Below the pieces are notes generated by a model. The model was not told where the DNA came from, did no database searches, and worked only from the letters and a program-made list of their open reading frames with translations. DNA of 64,000 bases from Nonomuraea solani. Its GTDB lineage: Bacteria; Actinomycetota; Actinomycetes; Streptosporangiales; Streptosporangiaceae. The DNA lies in contig NZ_FNVT01000018.1 of the NCBI RefSeq assembly GCF_900108335.1, positions 62,001 to 126,000 of the forward strand. The letters are read 5' to 3'. A program made the translations under genes and the position numbers. Positions 53,520-62,555 of the stretch are shown piece by piece. Each line of letters begins with the position of its first letter. Positions within the stretch are counted from its first letter, which is position 1.

Positions 53520-53732
53520 ATGCGTGTACGAGCAACCCTGATCACCACGGGCATCGCCGCCCTCGCCCTCGCCGGCCTCGCCGTCCCCGCCCAGGCCGCC
53601 GCCTGGGAGCCCCACTCCCGCTACGGCAGCTACCGGGCCTGCGTCGACGCGGGCCAGATGTACGTGCGAGAGAACTACGACGAGTACAAGTGCACTGACG
53701 GCCCCGGCTACTACCAGCTCTGGCTCCGATAA
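53520..53732 (+). CDS. Small secreted protein, unknown function
   Basis: A 70-residue protein. Signal: LITTGIAALALAGLAVPAQA; the mature part is about 44 residues with two cysteines (RACVDAGQ and YKCTDGPG). The pattern RYGSYRACVDAGQMY and GPGYYQLWL resembles the secreted protein at 35791. Not assigned. It ends in a strong terminator and is preceded by 11-bp repeats, so it is an independent, probably activator-controlled gene. Confidence 0.72.
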   Translation: MRVRATLITTGIAALALAGLAVPAQAAAWEPHSRYGSYRACVDAGQMYVRENYDEYKCTDGPGYYQLWLR

Positions 53733-53739
53733 ACCCGGC

Positions 53740-53770
53740 ACCGCGGGCCGGGCGACCCCCGGCCCGCGGT
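53740..53770 (+). terminator. Strong rho-independent terminator
   Basis: A perfect 13-base stem (ACCGCGGGCCGGG / CCCGGCCCGCGGT) with a 5-base loop followed by ATTTT, eight bases after the secreted-protein stop. Confidence 0.88.
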
Positions 53771-53858
53771 ATTTTCGATCTTCCTGCTCCAATCTCTCGA
53801 CCATAAAACGCCTCGTGGGCAACAATCGCCGCAGACACCACGAGCGAGGAGCAGGGCC

Positions 53859-56651
53859 TTGGTCGACGCGACTTTCCACATCCTGGGCCCGGTACGCGTG
53901 TGCCGGCCCGACGGCCAGCAGATTCGCCTGACCGGGATGCAGCGTGCGGTGCTGGCCGGCCTGCTTCTCCACGTCAACGCGCCCGTGTCCAGGGAACGCC
54001 TGGTGGAGGGGCTGTGGGAAGGCCCTCCGCCGTCGGCCGTCGCCAACCTCCAGACCTACATCGCCCAATTACGCAAGGCGCTGCCTCCGGAGACGCGGCT
54101 GCTCACGCGGGGAAAGGCGTATCTGCTCGAGGCACGCGCCGAGGAGGTCGATCTGCTGGAGTTCGAGCAGGCGACGCGCTCGGCGCGAGGCGCGGCCGAG
54201 GAGGGCGACCTCCGTACGGCCGTCGACCGGTTCGAGCGGGCCCTGGCGATGTGGCGAGGAGCGCCCGCCGAGGGCACCACGCTCGCCGGCCCCATGATCG
54301 CCCGCGTGGCCGAGCTGGAAGAGCGGCTGGCCGCGGTCAGGCTGGACTGGGCCGAGGCGAAGCTGGCGCTCGGCCGGCCCGGTGAGGTCCCCGCCGAGGT
54401 CATCGAGGACCTCGGCCTTTTCGTCGCCGACCAGCCGCTGCGCGAGCGCGCCTGGCGGCTGCTCATGCTGGCGCACGCGCGAGCCGGGCAGCGGGACAAG
54501 GCGCTCGAAACCTTCCAGCGAGCCCGCTCGGTGCTCGCCGACCAACTGGGGCTCGAACCCGGTGAGGAACTCCAGCGTACGCAGGCCGCCGTCCTGGCCG
54601 GCACGCTGCCGGCGAGTGAGCCCGCGCCCTGGTCGGCGGGCTGCCGGCTCCCCGCCGACATCAGGCATTTCACCGGCCGCGAGGACGAGCTGGCCACGCT
54701 GGACGGGATCCTGCAGGCGGAGCCGTCACGAGCCGCCACGACCTGCGTGATCAGCGGCACGGGCGGGGTGGGGAAGACCTCCCTCGCCGTGCACTGGGCC
54801 TACCGCGTACGCGACCGTTTCCCCGACGGCCAGCTCTACGTGGACCTGCGCGGTTTCAGCCCCGTCTCGGCGCCCCTCCCGGTGGAGGAGGCGGTACGCG
54901 TCCTGCTGGGCCTCCTCCAGGTCCCCCACCACCGGATGCCGGCCACCTTCGAGGAGCAGATCGCGCTCTATCGGAGCCTGCTGGCCGGCCGGCGGGTGCT
55001 CGTCCTCCTGGACAACGCCCGCAACCCGGACCAGGTCCGCCCGCTGCTGCCCCCGTACCCCGAAGCCCTCACCCTGGTGACCGGCCGGACCGCGCTCACC
55101 GGCCTGATCGCGACCGAGGGCGCCCATCTGCTGCGGCTGGCGCCGCTGTCCGGCGAGCAGGCCGGCCGGCTGCTCGCCCGCCGCCTCGGCCGTGATCGGC
55201 TCGACGCCGAGCGCGCGGCGGCCGACGACATCATCAGGACGTGCGCCGGGCTGCCGCTCGCCCTGGGCGTCATCGCCGCGCGGGCCATCTTCAACGCCGG
55301 CCTGCCCCTCGCCGCGCTGGCCGAGGAGCTCCAGGCGGAGACCACCCGGCTGGACGCGCTGCGCACCGACGAGCTCGGCACCGACCTGCGCGAGGTCTTC
55401 GGCTCCTCCTACCGGGTGCTGGCCCCCGCGACGGCGCGGGCCTTCGCCCATCTGGGCCTGGCGCCCGGCCCGGACATCGGCCTGCCCGCCGCCGCCGGCC
55501 TCATCGGCCATCCGGTGGCCCGGGCCCGCACGCTGCTCCAGTCGCTGGAGACCGCCCATCTGCTGTGGCAGCACGTTCCGGGCCGTTACCAGATGCACGA
55601 TCTCGTACGCCTGTACGCCATCGAGCGGGCGGAGCACGACCTGAGCGCGGAGGACCGTAGCGCGGCCGTGCGCCGCCTGGTGGACTTCCACCTGCACACC
55701 TCGCACGACGCCAACCGGCTGCTCTCCCCGCACCGCAGGGTCGTCATCGAGCTGGGAGCGGCGGCCCCCGGCTGCCCGCCGCACGCCCTGCCGGACGCGG
55801 CGGCGGCCCAGAGCTGGTTCAGGGCCGAGCACTCCTGCCTGCTCGCCACGCAGCGGCTGGCCGCCGGGCACGGGCTCGACGTCGCCGCCTGGCAACTGGC
55901 CTGGACGCTCGACACCTTCCACCTGCGCCACAACCTGCTCCAGGCGTCCGTCTCGACCTGGCGTACGGCGGCCCGCGCGGTGGAGCACGTGAGCGATCCG
56001 GACACGCACGCCCTGGTCCACCAGATGCTCGCCCGCGCCTGCGCCCGCGCGGGGCACCACGAGGAGTCGCTCACCCACTTCGCCGAGGCTTTGACCCGGT
56101 ACGAGGACTCCGGAGACCTGGCCGGCCAGGCCCACGTCCAGCACGCGCTCGCGATCGCCTGGGAGGACCGGGAGGAGCCGGAGCGGGCGGTGTTCCATCT
56201 GGAGGAGGCGCTGCGCCTGTACGCGAAGCTCGACGACCCCGTCGCGGAGGCCAACGCGCTCAACTCCCTGGGCTGGAACCAGGCGCTGCTCACCGACTTC
56301 GCGGGCGCCCGGCGGAACTGCGAGCAAGCCCTGGTCCTGCAGCGCCGCCACGGCGACCGCGTCGGCGAGGCGGCGACCCTCGACAGCCTCGGCTACATCG
56401 CCCACCACGGCGGCGAGTACGCCGAAGCCCTCGACCACTACCAGCGGGCCCTGGCGCTGCGGCGCGAGAACGGCAACGCCGGCCAGGAGGCCGAGACGCT
56501 CTCCCACCTCGGAGACACCTACCACGCCCTCCGCCGGGACGCCGAGGCCGCCCGGGTCTGGAGCCAGGCCCTGGCCATCTACCAGGACCAGCATCGCACC
56601 GCGCAAACGGAACACGTCCAGGCCAGACTCGCCGCCTTGACGGCTCCGTAA
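53859..56651 (+). CDS. AfsR/SARP-family regulator with NB-ARC and TPR domains
   Basis: A 930-residue regulator. An OmpR-like winged helix (residues 1-90; ILGPVRVCRPDGQQIRLTG, LQTYIAQLRKAL) is followed by a BTAD domain (95-245; LRERAWRLLMLAHARAGQRD). Then comes an NB-ARC ATPase with P-loop GTGGVGKTS near residue 303 and RVLVLLDNARN, and C-terminal TPRs (from about 700). SARPs activate antibiotic or secretion genes by binding heptamer direct repeats spaced 11 bp. TTG 53859 has AGGAG upstream. The 53467 repeats just upstream make self- or neighbour-control likely. Confidence 0.93.
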   Translation: MVDATFHILGPVRVCRPDGQQIRLTGMQRAVLAGLLLHVNAPVSRERLVEGLWEGPPPSAVANLQTYIAQLRKALPPETRLLTRGKAYLLEARAEEVDLLEFEQATRSARGAAEEGDLRTAVDRFERALAMWRGAPAEGTTLAGPMIARVAELEERLAAVRLDWAEAKLALGRPGEVPAEVIEDLGLFVADQPLRERAWRLLMLAHARAGQRDKALETFQRARSVLADQLGLEPGEELQRTQAAVLAGTLPASEPAPWSAGCRLPADIRHFTGREDELATLDGILQAEPSRAATTCVISGTGGVGKTSLAVHWAYRVRDRFPDGQLYVDLRGFSPVSAPLPVEEAVRVLLGLLQVPHHRMPATFEEQIALYRSLLAGRRVLVLLDNARNPDQVRPLLPPYPEALTLVTGRTALTGLIATEGAHLLRLAPLSGEQAGRLLARRLGRDRLDAERAAADDIIRTCAGLPLALGVIAARAIFNAGLPLAALAEELQAETTRLDALRTDELGTDLREVFGSSYRVLAPATARAFAHLGLAPGPDIGLPAAAGLIGHPVARARTLLQSLETAHLLWQHVPGRYQMHDLVRLYAIERAEHDLSAEDRSAAVRRLVDFHLHTSHDANRLLSPHRRVVIELGAAAPGCPPHALPDAAAAQSWFRAEHSCLLATQRLAAGHGLDVAAWQLAWTLDTFHLRHNLLQASVSTWRTAARAVEHVSDPDTHALVHQMLARACARAGHHEESLTHFAEALTRYEDSGDLAGQAHVQHALAIAWEDREEPERAVFHLEEALRLYAKLDDPVAEANALNSLGWNQALLTDFAGARRNCEQALVLQRRHGDRVGEAATLDSLGYIAHHGGEYAEALDHYQRALALRRENGNAGQEAETLSHLGDTYHALRRDAEAARVWSQALAIYQDQHRTAQTEHVQARLAALTAP

Positions 56652-56730
56652 GGTTCCGCGAAGGGACCACAACGGCGATGATCGCCCCCTAAACTCGGCG
56701 ATGAAGATCCACATCTAGAAAGGTCGTCAC

Positions 56731-57576
56731 ATGGTCGAGGCCGACCGCGTTCCTGCCGGGATCAACCCGAATGTGCCGAGCGTCGCCCGCATGTACGACT
56801 ACTACCTCGGCGGCCGCGACAACTTCGCCGCCGATCGCGAGGCGGCCGAGAAGATGATCGAGATCGGCCGGCGGATGGGCAACGACGCCCGCGAGATCGC
56901 CCTGGCCAACCGCGAGTTCATCCGCCGCGCCGTACACGTGCTCGCCAAGGCCGGGATACGCCAGTTCATCGACATCGGCGCGGGCCTGCCCACCCAGGAC
57001 AACGTCCACCAGGTGGCCCAGCGGCTCGCCCCCGGCTCCCGCGTCGTCTACGTGGACAACGACCCCATCGTGCTGATCCACGCCCGCGCGCTGCTGGCCA
57101 GGGACCCGAACGTGCTGGCCATCGAGGGCGACCTCAAGGACCCCGACGCCATCCTGGACGACCCCCGCGTCACCGAACACCTCGACCTCTCCCAGCCGTT
57201 CGCCGTCCTGCTGGTCGCGGTGCTGCACTTCATCCCCGACGACGCCGAGGCCGGCCGGATCGCCGCGCGCGTCCGCGAGCGCCTCGGGCCCGGCGGGTAT
57301 CTGGTGCTGTCGCACCTTCTGTACTCGGGCGACGCCATGGAGGGCGCCGCCACGGCCGGTCAGCAGGTCTACTCCGGCACGACCTCGGGCGGTCTGGCAC
57401 GGCGCGGCTACGACGAGATCGTCCCCTTCTTCGACGGCCTGGAACTGCTCGGCCCTGGCGTCGTACCGGTGGCCGACTGGACGCCCGACGCCTCCCCCGG
57501 CGGCTCGTACGACCTGAGCACGGGCGGCATCCTGGCCGGCGTGGGCCGACGGCCGGAAAAGGATTGGACGGGATGA
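56731..57576 (+). CDS. SAM-dependent methyltransferase, PF04672 family
   Basis: A 281-residue methyltransferase of a group expanded in actinobacteria. The start NPNVPSVARMYDYYLGGRDN is diagnostic. The SAM-binding site is FIDIGAGLPTQDN, followed by VVYVDNDPIVLIHARAL. The substrate is unknown. ATG 56731 follows GAAAGG. It is 80 bases downstream of the SARP gene and in the same direction, which could mean co-transcription. Confidence 0.92.
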   Translation: MVEADRVPAGINPNVPSVARMYDYYLGGRDNFAADREAAEKMIEIGRRMGNDAREIALANREFIRRAVHVLAKAGIRQFIDIGAGLPTQDNVHQVAQRLAPGSRVVYVDNDPIVLIHARALLARDPNVLAIEGDLKDPDAILDDPRVTEHLDLSQPFAVLLVAVLHFIPDDAEAGRIAARVRERLGPGGYLVLSHLLYSGDAMEGAATAGQQVYSGTTSGGLARRGYDEIVPFFDGLELLGPGVVPVADWTPDASPGGSYDLSTGGILAGVGRRPEKDWTG

Positions 57577-57579
57577 TCC

Positions 57580-57602
57580 TCGGCCTTGTAGCTTGCAGTC
57601 GG
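57580..57602. promoter_or_regulatory. Imperfect dyad upstream of rox (possible rifampicin-associated element)
   Basis: CGGCC...GGCCG flanks TTGTAGCTTGCAGT. The reverse strand reads GCAAGCTACAAGGCC. Rifamycin-inactivating genes of actinomycetes are known to carry a conserved inverted repeat with CTTGC/GCAAG elements; this site has part of that pattern. I cannot confirm the consensus, so it is a candidate only. Confidence 0.35.
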
Positions 57603-57738
57603 CCGTGACACCGCCCGAGGAGGTGAGACCCATGACTCTGTATCGATGTGGGTGCTCTCTTCCCGTCATGGCCGGGCGATTGACGTAGGTGTCGCCGGGA
57701 GCGCCGCGCTGACAAGGCACTCCCGAAAGGCAACACCG

Positions 57739-59169
57739 ATGTACGACGTGATCATTGCCGGGTGCGGGCCGACCGGTGCGATGCTGGCCGCCGAACTTCG
57801 GCTGCACGATGTGCGGGTACTCGTTCTGGAGAAGGAGACCGAGCCCGCGTCGTTCGTCCGCATAGTCGGGCTGCATATTCGCAGTCTCGAACTGATGGCC
57901 ATGCGCGGACTGCTCGATCGCATTCTCCCGCACGGAAGACGGCGTCCGGCCGGCGGTTTCTTCGCCGCCATCCCCAAACCCGCGCCCAAGGGCCTGGATT
58001 CCGCGCACGCCTATTTGCTGGGCATCCCGCAGCCGGTCATCGTGCGCCTGCTCGAAGAGCATGCGATCGACCTGGGTGCGCAGGTCCGGCGCGGTCGCGC
58101 GGTCGTCGGTCTCGAGCAGGACGACGAGGGTGTGACCGTCGAGCTGGCCGACGGGGAACAGCTGCGTTCGCGCTATCTCGTCGGCTGTGACGGCGGGCGC
58201 AGTACGGTGCGCAAACTGCTCGGCGTCGGTTTCCCCGGCGAGCCCGCGCGGACCGAGACGCTGATGGGCGAGATGGAAGTGGGCGTGCCGCAGGAGGAGA
58301 TCGCCGCCAAGGTGGCCGAAATCGGCGAGACCCGGCAGCGATTCTGGCTCCGGCCCTTCGGCGAAAAGGTCTATAGCGTTCTGGTCCCCGCCGCGGGAGT
58401 CGGCGATCGCGCGGAACCGCCCACCCTCGAGGATTTCCGGCAACAATTGCGCGCCATCGCCGGAACCGATTTCGGCGTGCATTCTCCGCGCTGGTTGTCC
58501 CGCTTCGGGGACGCCACCCGGCTGGCCGAACGTTATCGGGTGGGGCGGGTGCTGCTGGCCGGCGACGCGGCACACGTTCATCCGCCCCTCGGCGGGCAGG
58601 GCCTCAACCTGGGCGTTCAGGACGCGTTCAACCTCGGCTGGAAACTGGCCGCGCAGATCCGCGGCTGGGCGCCGGAGACATTGCTGGACACCTACCAGGC
58701 CGAACGCCGGCCGGTCGCCGAGGACGTGCTGGACAACACCCGCGCCCAGACGGAACTGTCGTCCGCCGGACCGGGGCCGCGGGCCGTGCGCAGGCTGCTC
58801 ACCGAACTGATGGACTTCGACGAGGTGAACCGCTTTCTGATCGAGAAGATCACCGCGATCGGCGTCCGCTATGACTTCGGGGAAGGCCCCGACCTGCTCG
58901 GCCGCCGTCTGCGCGACATCGACGTGAAACAGGGCCGCCTCTACGATCTGCTGCATCGCGGCCGGGGCCTACTGCTGGACCGTACCGAACACCTGACCGC
59001 CGGCGGCTGGTCGGACCGGGTCGACCACCTCGCGGATCCCACCGCGGGACTGGACGTGCCGTGCGTCCTGCTACGCCCCGACGGCCACGTCGCCTGGATC
59101 GGCGACGATCAGCGGGACCTGGACGGCCACCTCTCCCGCTGGTTCGGCGAAACGGCCGGTAGCGACTGA
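57739..59169 (+). CDS. rox: Rifampicin monooxygenase
   Basis: A 476-residue class A flavoprotein monooxygenase, close in length and sequence to Nocardia/Streptomyces rifampicin monooxygenases. These hydroxylate the naphthyl core of rifamycins, inactivating the drug. FAD motifs: IIAGCGPTGAMLAAEL, the DG motif VGCDGGRSTVRKLLG, and the GD motif LLAGDAAHVHPPLGGQ. The C-terminal thioredoxin-like part (DRVDHLADPTAGLDVPCVLL) is complete. ATG 57739 has GAAAGG upstream. A resistance role is inferred from family; related hydroxylases can act on other aromatics. Confidence 0.85.
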   Translation: MYDVIIAGCGPTGAMLAAELRLHDVRVLVLEKETEPASFVRIVGLHIRSLELMAMRGLLDRILPHGRRRPAGGFFAAIPKPAPKGLDSAHAYLLGIPQPVIVRLLEEHAIDLGAQVRRGRAVVGLEQDDEGVTVELADGEQLRSRYLVGCDGGRSTVRKLLGVGFPGEPARTETLMGEMEVGVPQEEIAAKVAEIGETRQRFWLRPFGEKVYSVLVPAAGVGDRAEPPTLEDFRQQLRAIAGTDFGVHSPRWLSRFGDATRLAERYRVGRVLLAGDAAHVHPPLGGQGLNLGVQDAFNLGWKLAAQIRGWAPETLLDTYQAERRPVAEDVLDNTRAQTELSSAGPGPRAVRRLLTELMDFDEVNRFLIEKITAIGVRYDFGEGPDLLGRRLRDIDVKQGRLYDLLHRGRGLLLDRTEHLTAGGWSDRVDHLADPTAGLDVPCVLLRPDGHVAWIGDDQRDLDGHLSRWFGETAGSD

Positions 59170-59178
59170 CCATCGGAA

Positions 59179-59216
59179 GGCTGCCCGCGCCGCGGACGAG
59201 ACGGCCGCGGGCAGCC
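59179..59216. terminator. Bidirectional terminator after rox
   Basis: An 11-base stem (GGCTGCCCGCG / CGCGGGCAGCC) with a 16-base loop between the convergent rox and small secreted-protein genes. Confidence 0.72.
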
Positions 59217-59223
59217 GGGGTGC

Positions 59224-59529
59224 TCAGCAGTAGGCGATGCCCGGGCCGAGGAAGGGGATGTTGTGGTACGGGGTGTACTCCGAGCGCTGCCCGGGGTAGA
59301 CGCAGGGGCCGTACTCGGGCCAGGAGCCGACGGTGGGGTTGGGGTGGATGACGTAGATGCTCACGGCGTATTGCCCGGTGCCGCCGGCACAGTGGACCCA
59401 GACGGTCTTGGTGCCGTCCCGGCCGGTGGTGCAGTCGGTGGGATAGGCGTGGGCGGGAGAGGCGGTGCCGACGATGGTGGCGACGAGGAGGGCGGTGGCG
59501 GCCAGGGCCGCGGGCTTTCTCATGCGCAT
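59224..59529 (-). CDS. Small secreted protein, unknown function
   Basis: A 101-residue protein with a signal (AALAATALLVATIVGTASPAHA) and a mature part of about 75 residues with four cysteines (TDCTTGRD, VHCAGGTG, GPCVYPGQ and the terminal IAYC). A terminal cysteine is unusual. No family recognised. Its upstream region (59551-59574) is AT-rich with a rough dyad (CTTTTTAG...CTTAAAAG) that may hold the promoter. Confidence 0.72.
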   Translation of the reverse strand: MRMRKPAALAATALLVATIVGTASPAHAYPTDCTTGRDGTKTVWVHCAGGTGQYAVSIYVIHPNPTVGSWPEYGPCVYPGQRSEYTPYHNIPFLGPGIAYC

Positions 59530-59632
59530 TCGCTGTCCTCCAGCGGGCAGGCTTTTTAGGAAAGCTTCTTAAAAGATGACGAATGCTCCCTGAGTCGTCA
59601 AGGCCGCGGCCTGCTCTCCTCGCTCGGACGCC

Positions 59633-60571
59633 TCAGCCGCGCAGCAGCTCCTCCCGCTCGGCCAGCAGTCGCGCTCGTTCTCTGGACAGCTCGGCGTCGC
59701 GGTGCCGCAGGTGCGTTCCCACGTCCTGAACCCATCGCGCCGTCCGCTCGACCTCGGCGCGGGTCTTCTCGATGCGCTGATGCTTCACCACATCGGTGAT
59801 GATGTTGTCGAAGAACGTGTCGACGAACCACCGCGTGTCCACTTCGGGCAGACGGACTCGCGCGGTGACGCCGACGTCGGCGAGTTCGCGGGAGAAGACG
59901 TCCAGGGCCCGCTGGGCGTGCCAGGCGGCCTCGTCGGCGGAGCGCAGCCGGTTGTGCTCGATGGCGTCGGCGACGAAGCCGCCGCCCAAGAGGTCCCAGG
60001 TGGAGGCGCCCTTTGCCGCGCCGAGATGGTCGAGCACCTGGGCCAGCGCCTGGAGCGCGGCCTGCCCGGCCTGGTAGGCCTCCGTGTGCTCGCGCTGCTC
60101 CGCCGAGGCGCGGTCGAGAGCGGCGCCGAGGTCCATCAGCTCACTGGCGCGGGCGTCACCACTGGTGAGGAGCTGCCGCTCCTTCTGGGCCAGCAGCTTC
60201 GCGTAATCCTCCGAGGCCGTCGCGAGCGCCGCGAGTTCGGCCTCGATCGCCTGCTCGTCCGCCTCGATCTGGGCCAGCCGGGCCCGGTGGCCGTCGAGCC
60301 GCTGCCTGGCGATGTCGGCTTCGGCACGCTCGCGGTCCAGCAGCACCTCGCGCTGGCTCACCAGGCGAGCCAGGAAAGCCTTCATTCCACCTTCCAGGCG
60401 GGCGACGTCAGCCTCCTCTTTGGACAGGTCCTTCTCCAGGTCGGCCAGGGTATGGCGGGCCTGCTGGACCTGCTCCGCGGCGGCCGTATGCCAGCGCCGC
60501 AGGTGGTCGGCCCGGTGCATCCGAGCGGCCGCCGTACGCAGCCGCTCGTCCAAGTCTGAAGAGCTCGTCAC
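59633..60571 (-). CDS. Coiled-coil protein, unknown function
   Basis: A 312-residue cytoplasmic protein dominated by charged heptads at about residues 25-180 (DLEKDLSKEEADVARLEGG, LAQIEADEQAIEAELAAL) and again at the end (RDAELSRERARLLAEREELL). Between them a less repetitive part (TWDLLGGGFVADAIEHNRLR, RWFVDTFFDNIITDVV) occurs in many actinobacterial proteins of unknown function. No catalytic motif. Possibly a structural or stress-response protein; unsure. Confidence 0.8.
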   Translation of the reverse strand: MTSSSDLDERLRTAAARMHRADHLRRWHTAAAEQVQQARHTLADLEKDLSKEEADVARLEGGMKAFLARLVSQREVLLDRERAEADIARQRLDGHRARLAQIEADEQAIEAELAALATASEDYAKLLAQKERQLLTSGDARASELMDLGAALDRASAEQREHTEAYQAGQAALQALAQVLDHLGAAKGASTWDLLGGGFVADAIEHNRLRSADEAAWHAQRALDVFSRELADVGVTARVRLPEVDTRWFVDTFFDNIITDVVKHQRIEKTRAEVERTARWVQDVGTHLRHRDAELSRERARLLAEREELLRG

Positions 60572-60614
60572 ATTCCGGATGACGAACGAACAACCTCAGA
60601 CGTTCCAGCACGGC

Positions 60615-61097
60615 TTACAGGTAGCCGCGGGCGGCGTAGTCGTAGCTGTCGTTGAATCGGACCCAGGCCTTCTTGCCCTCGAACGGCTCGAACTGGTCCG
60701 GTTGCCACTTCTTCTTGTTCTTCAGGAAGTAGGTGGCGGTCTCGCAGCCGCCGCGCGCCCAGAACGAGGAGACCTTGTCCCGCCAGTAGGCGGTGAAGTC
60801 GAACTTCTTGCAGTTCTTGGCGGAGGCCCGCCACGCGCCCATCGCGCCGCGCCAGTACTGGTGCTCGTAGACGCAGTAGTAGCCGGCCGGGCAGGACTTG
60901 GCGGTGGCCGCCATCACCACGCGGACGTCGCCGCCCTGCCAGGAGATCTCGTTGGTGCCGATCTTCGTCCCGCCGGGGAACGCGGCCATGTAGGCGTCGA
61001 TCCGGGCGCTGCTGCTTGAGGCCGCCTGGGCCGGGAGCGCGCCGCCGGCGATGACACCGGCGCCGATGACGATGGCGGCCATTCTCCTGAAACGCAT
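60615..61097 (-). CDS. Secreted peptidase-inhibitor family I36-like protein
   Basis: A 160-residue exported protein. Signal: AAIVIGAGVIAGGALPAQAA. The I36-type block is CPAGYYCVYEHQYWRGAMGAW with paired cysteines, and KNCKKF and GGCETATYF follow. Streptomyces members inhibit metalloproteases; the assignment is by pattern. ATG 61097 has AGGGAG upstream. It shares the upstream region with the secreted protein at 61213, including three 11-bp TGTTGAG repeats. Confidence 0.78.
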   Translation of the reverse strand: MRFRRMAAIVIGAGVIAGGALPAQAASSSSARIDAYMAAFPGGTKIGTNEISWQGGDVRVVMAATAKSCPAGYYCVYEHQYWRGAMGAWRASAKNCKKFDFTAYWRDKVSSFWARGGCETATYFLKNKKKWQPDQFEPFEGKKAWVRFNDSYDYAARGYL

Positions 61098-61142
61098 TTC
61101 GTCTCCCTCTTCGTGTGGTGAACAGGAAGATAGGCAGGCCGA

Positions 61143-61171
61143 TGTTGAGCCTCTGTTGAGCGCGTGTTGAG
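61143..61171. promoter_or_regulatory. Three exact 11-bp direct repeats of TGTTGAG
   Basis: TGTTGAG occurs at 61143, 61154 and 61165 with exactly 11-base spacing, midway between two divergent secreted-protein genes (46 bases from one start, 42 from the other). The reverse complement CTCAACA is the heptamer seen at 16371 and 16382. This strongly suggests a common activator of the SARP or OmpR type. Confidence 0.8.
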
Positions 61172-61212
61172 CCGCCCTGCCAGTACACGGCGGTCCGTTA
61201 CTCTCAGCGGTC

Positions 61213-61866
61213 ATGTTGCAGAAGATCGCGTTAGTTGGACTCGTCGGCGTTTGCCTGACGCCCGCCCTGCCCGTACAGGCGGCCACGAAGTTGCCGGAGA
61301 ACTTCCTGCTCTACGAGCGCACGGCCCGCGCGGACATGGCACGTGACGACCCTGATGACATTCACGACCATGAGGAGAGCTGGCTCTACGACGACAGAGC
61401 CGGCCAGCCGCTCCGGGCCGACCCCTGCTCCACCGTCGCGGTCGGCACGGGCCGGAGCACCGGCATCGGGCTGAGCGGCCGCGAAGCCGTCCGGTCGGTG
61501 ACCTTCAGCATCCAGGAGTACTACGGAACGCAGGAGCAGGTGATCGTCTACCGCTCCACGAAGATCGCCAAGAAGGTCATGTCCGACTGGAAGGCCGCGG
61601 CCACCCGCTGCGCGCGCAAGGGCGGGAAGGCCGAGCCGATGGGCGTCTTCCGCCGCAAGCTCTACCCCAGTTCCCTGGGCGACCAAGCCTGGGCGGTGAC
61701 GGGCTACAACACCGACGACGACGAGCAACAGGACGCCTACGTGATCGTCCGCCGGGCCAACGCGATCATCTACTACGGTGGACCGCGGCAGAAGAAGCCC
61801 TTCGCCAAAGACCGGCGAGACACCGAGAAGATGCTGGCCAAGATCTGCCACGTGGCCTCCTGCTGA
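61213..61866 (+). CDS. Secreted protein, unknown function
   Basis: A 217-residue exported protein. Signal: MLQKIALVGLVGVCLTPALP then VQA. The mature part has cysteines at ADPCSTVAV, TRCARKGG and the C-terminal ICHVASC. The alternating pattern with RSVTFSIQEYYGTQEQVIVY resembles the extracellular sensor-like domain of PknH-type proteins, but this is weak. Divergent from the I36-like gene and likely co-regulated with it through the TGTTGAG repeats. Confidence 0.75.
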   Translation: MLQKIALVGLVGVCLTPALPVQAATKLPENFLLYERTARADMARDDPDDIHDHEESWLYDDRAGQPLRADPCSTVAVGTGRSTGIGLSGREAVRSVTFSIQEYYGTQEQVIVYRSTKIAKKVMSDWKAAATRCARKGGKAEPMGVFRRKLYPSSLGDQAWAVTGYNTDDDEQQDAYVIVRRANAIIYYGGPRQKKPFAKDRRDTEKMLAKICHVASC

Positions 61867-61887
61867 TGGCCGGACTCATGGGAGCAC

Positions 61888-62550
61888 ATGGACCCCACCC
61901 TCTACCCCGGTGAACCGGCAGCCGGTCCCTGGCAGGTGACGGCGATCGACGACGTGATCCGGATCCTGGTCGACGCCGCGGGCGACCCGGTGGGCCGCCC
62001 GCGGATCGTGGCGATCGACGGTGCCGGTGGCTCCGGCAAGACGACCATCGCGGCGACGCTGGCCGGCGCCATGCCGCACGCCGCCGTGGTGCACACCGAC
62101 GACGTGGCCTGGCACCACTCGTTCTTCGGCTGGACCGACGTGCTCGTCGAGGGCGTCCTCGAACCGCTGCGCCGCGGCGAGACCGTGTCCTGCCGACCGG
62201 CCGCCTGGGCGCGGCGAGGCCGCGCCGGAGCCATCGACGTGCCCGCCGGCCGGCACACGGTCATCGTGGAAGGCACCGGCGCGGCCCGCCGTGAGCTGGT
62301 GCCCCTGCTCGACGCCGTCGTCTGGGTACAGGCAGACCTCGCCCAGGCCGAGCGCCGCTGCATGGCCCGTGAAGGCGGCACTCAGGCCGCACGCGACTTC
62401 TGGGACGAATGGATGCGGCAGGAGATCCCCTTCATGGCCGATCACCGGCCGTGGGAGCGGGCGAACCTCGTCGTCGCCGGAACGCCGGCGGTCCGCTACG
62501 ACCCCGCCCGCCAACTACTGACCGCCCCTCCCCCGTCGCGAGCCACCTGA
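61888..62550 (+). CDS. P-loop kinase, uridine-kinase-like
   Basis: A 220-residue nucleotide-binding protein. Walker A: DGAGGSGKTT; the acidic strand HTDDVAWHHSFFGWTD resembles uridine/AAA_18 kinases. A lid region with RRC and WMRQEIPFM follows. The substrate is unknown. It begins 22 bases after the secreted-protein stop and is convergent with rtcB. Confidence 0.87.
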   Translation: MDPTLYPGEPAAGPWQVTAIDDVIRILVDAAGDPVGRPRIVAIDGAGGSGKTTIAATLAGAMPHAAVVHTDDVAWHHSFFGWTDVLVEGVLEPLRRGETVSCRPAAWARRGRAGAIDVPAGRHTVIVEGTGAARRELVPLLDAVVWVQADLAQAERRCMAREGGTQAARDFWDEWMRQEIPFMADHRPWERANLVVAGTPAVRYDPARQLLTAPPPSRAT

Positions 62551-62555
62551 CCCCG

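Noticed and set aside
54726..58956. Two very long minus-strand frames (662 and 755 codons) opposite the SARP, methyltransferase and rox genes
   Set aside because: The plus-strand products have clear domains; the antisense frames do not and cross several genes.
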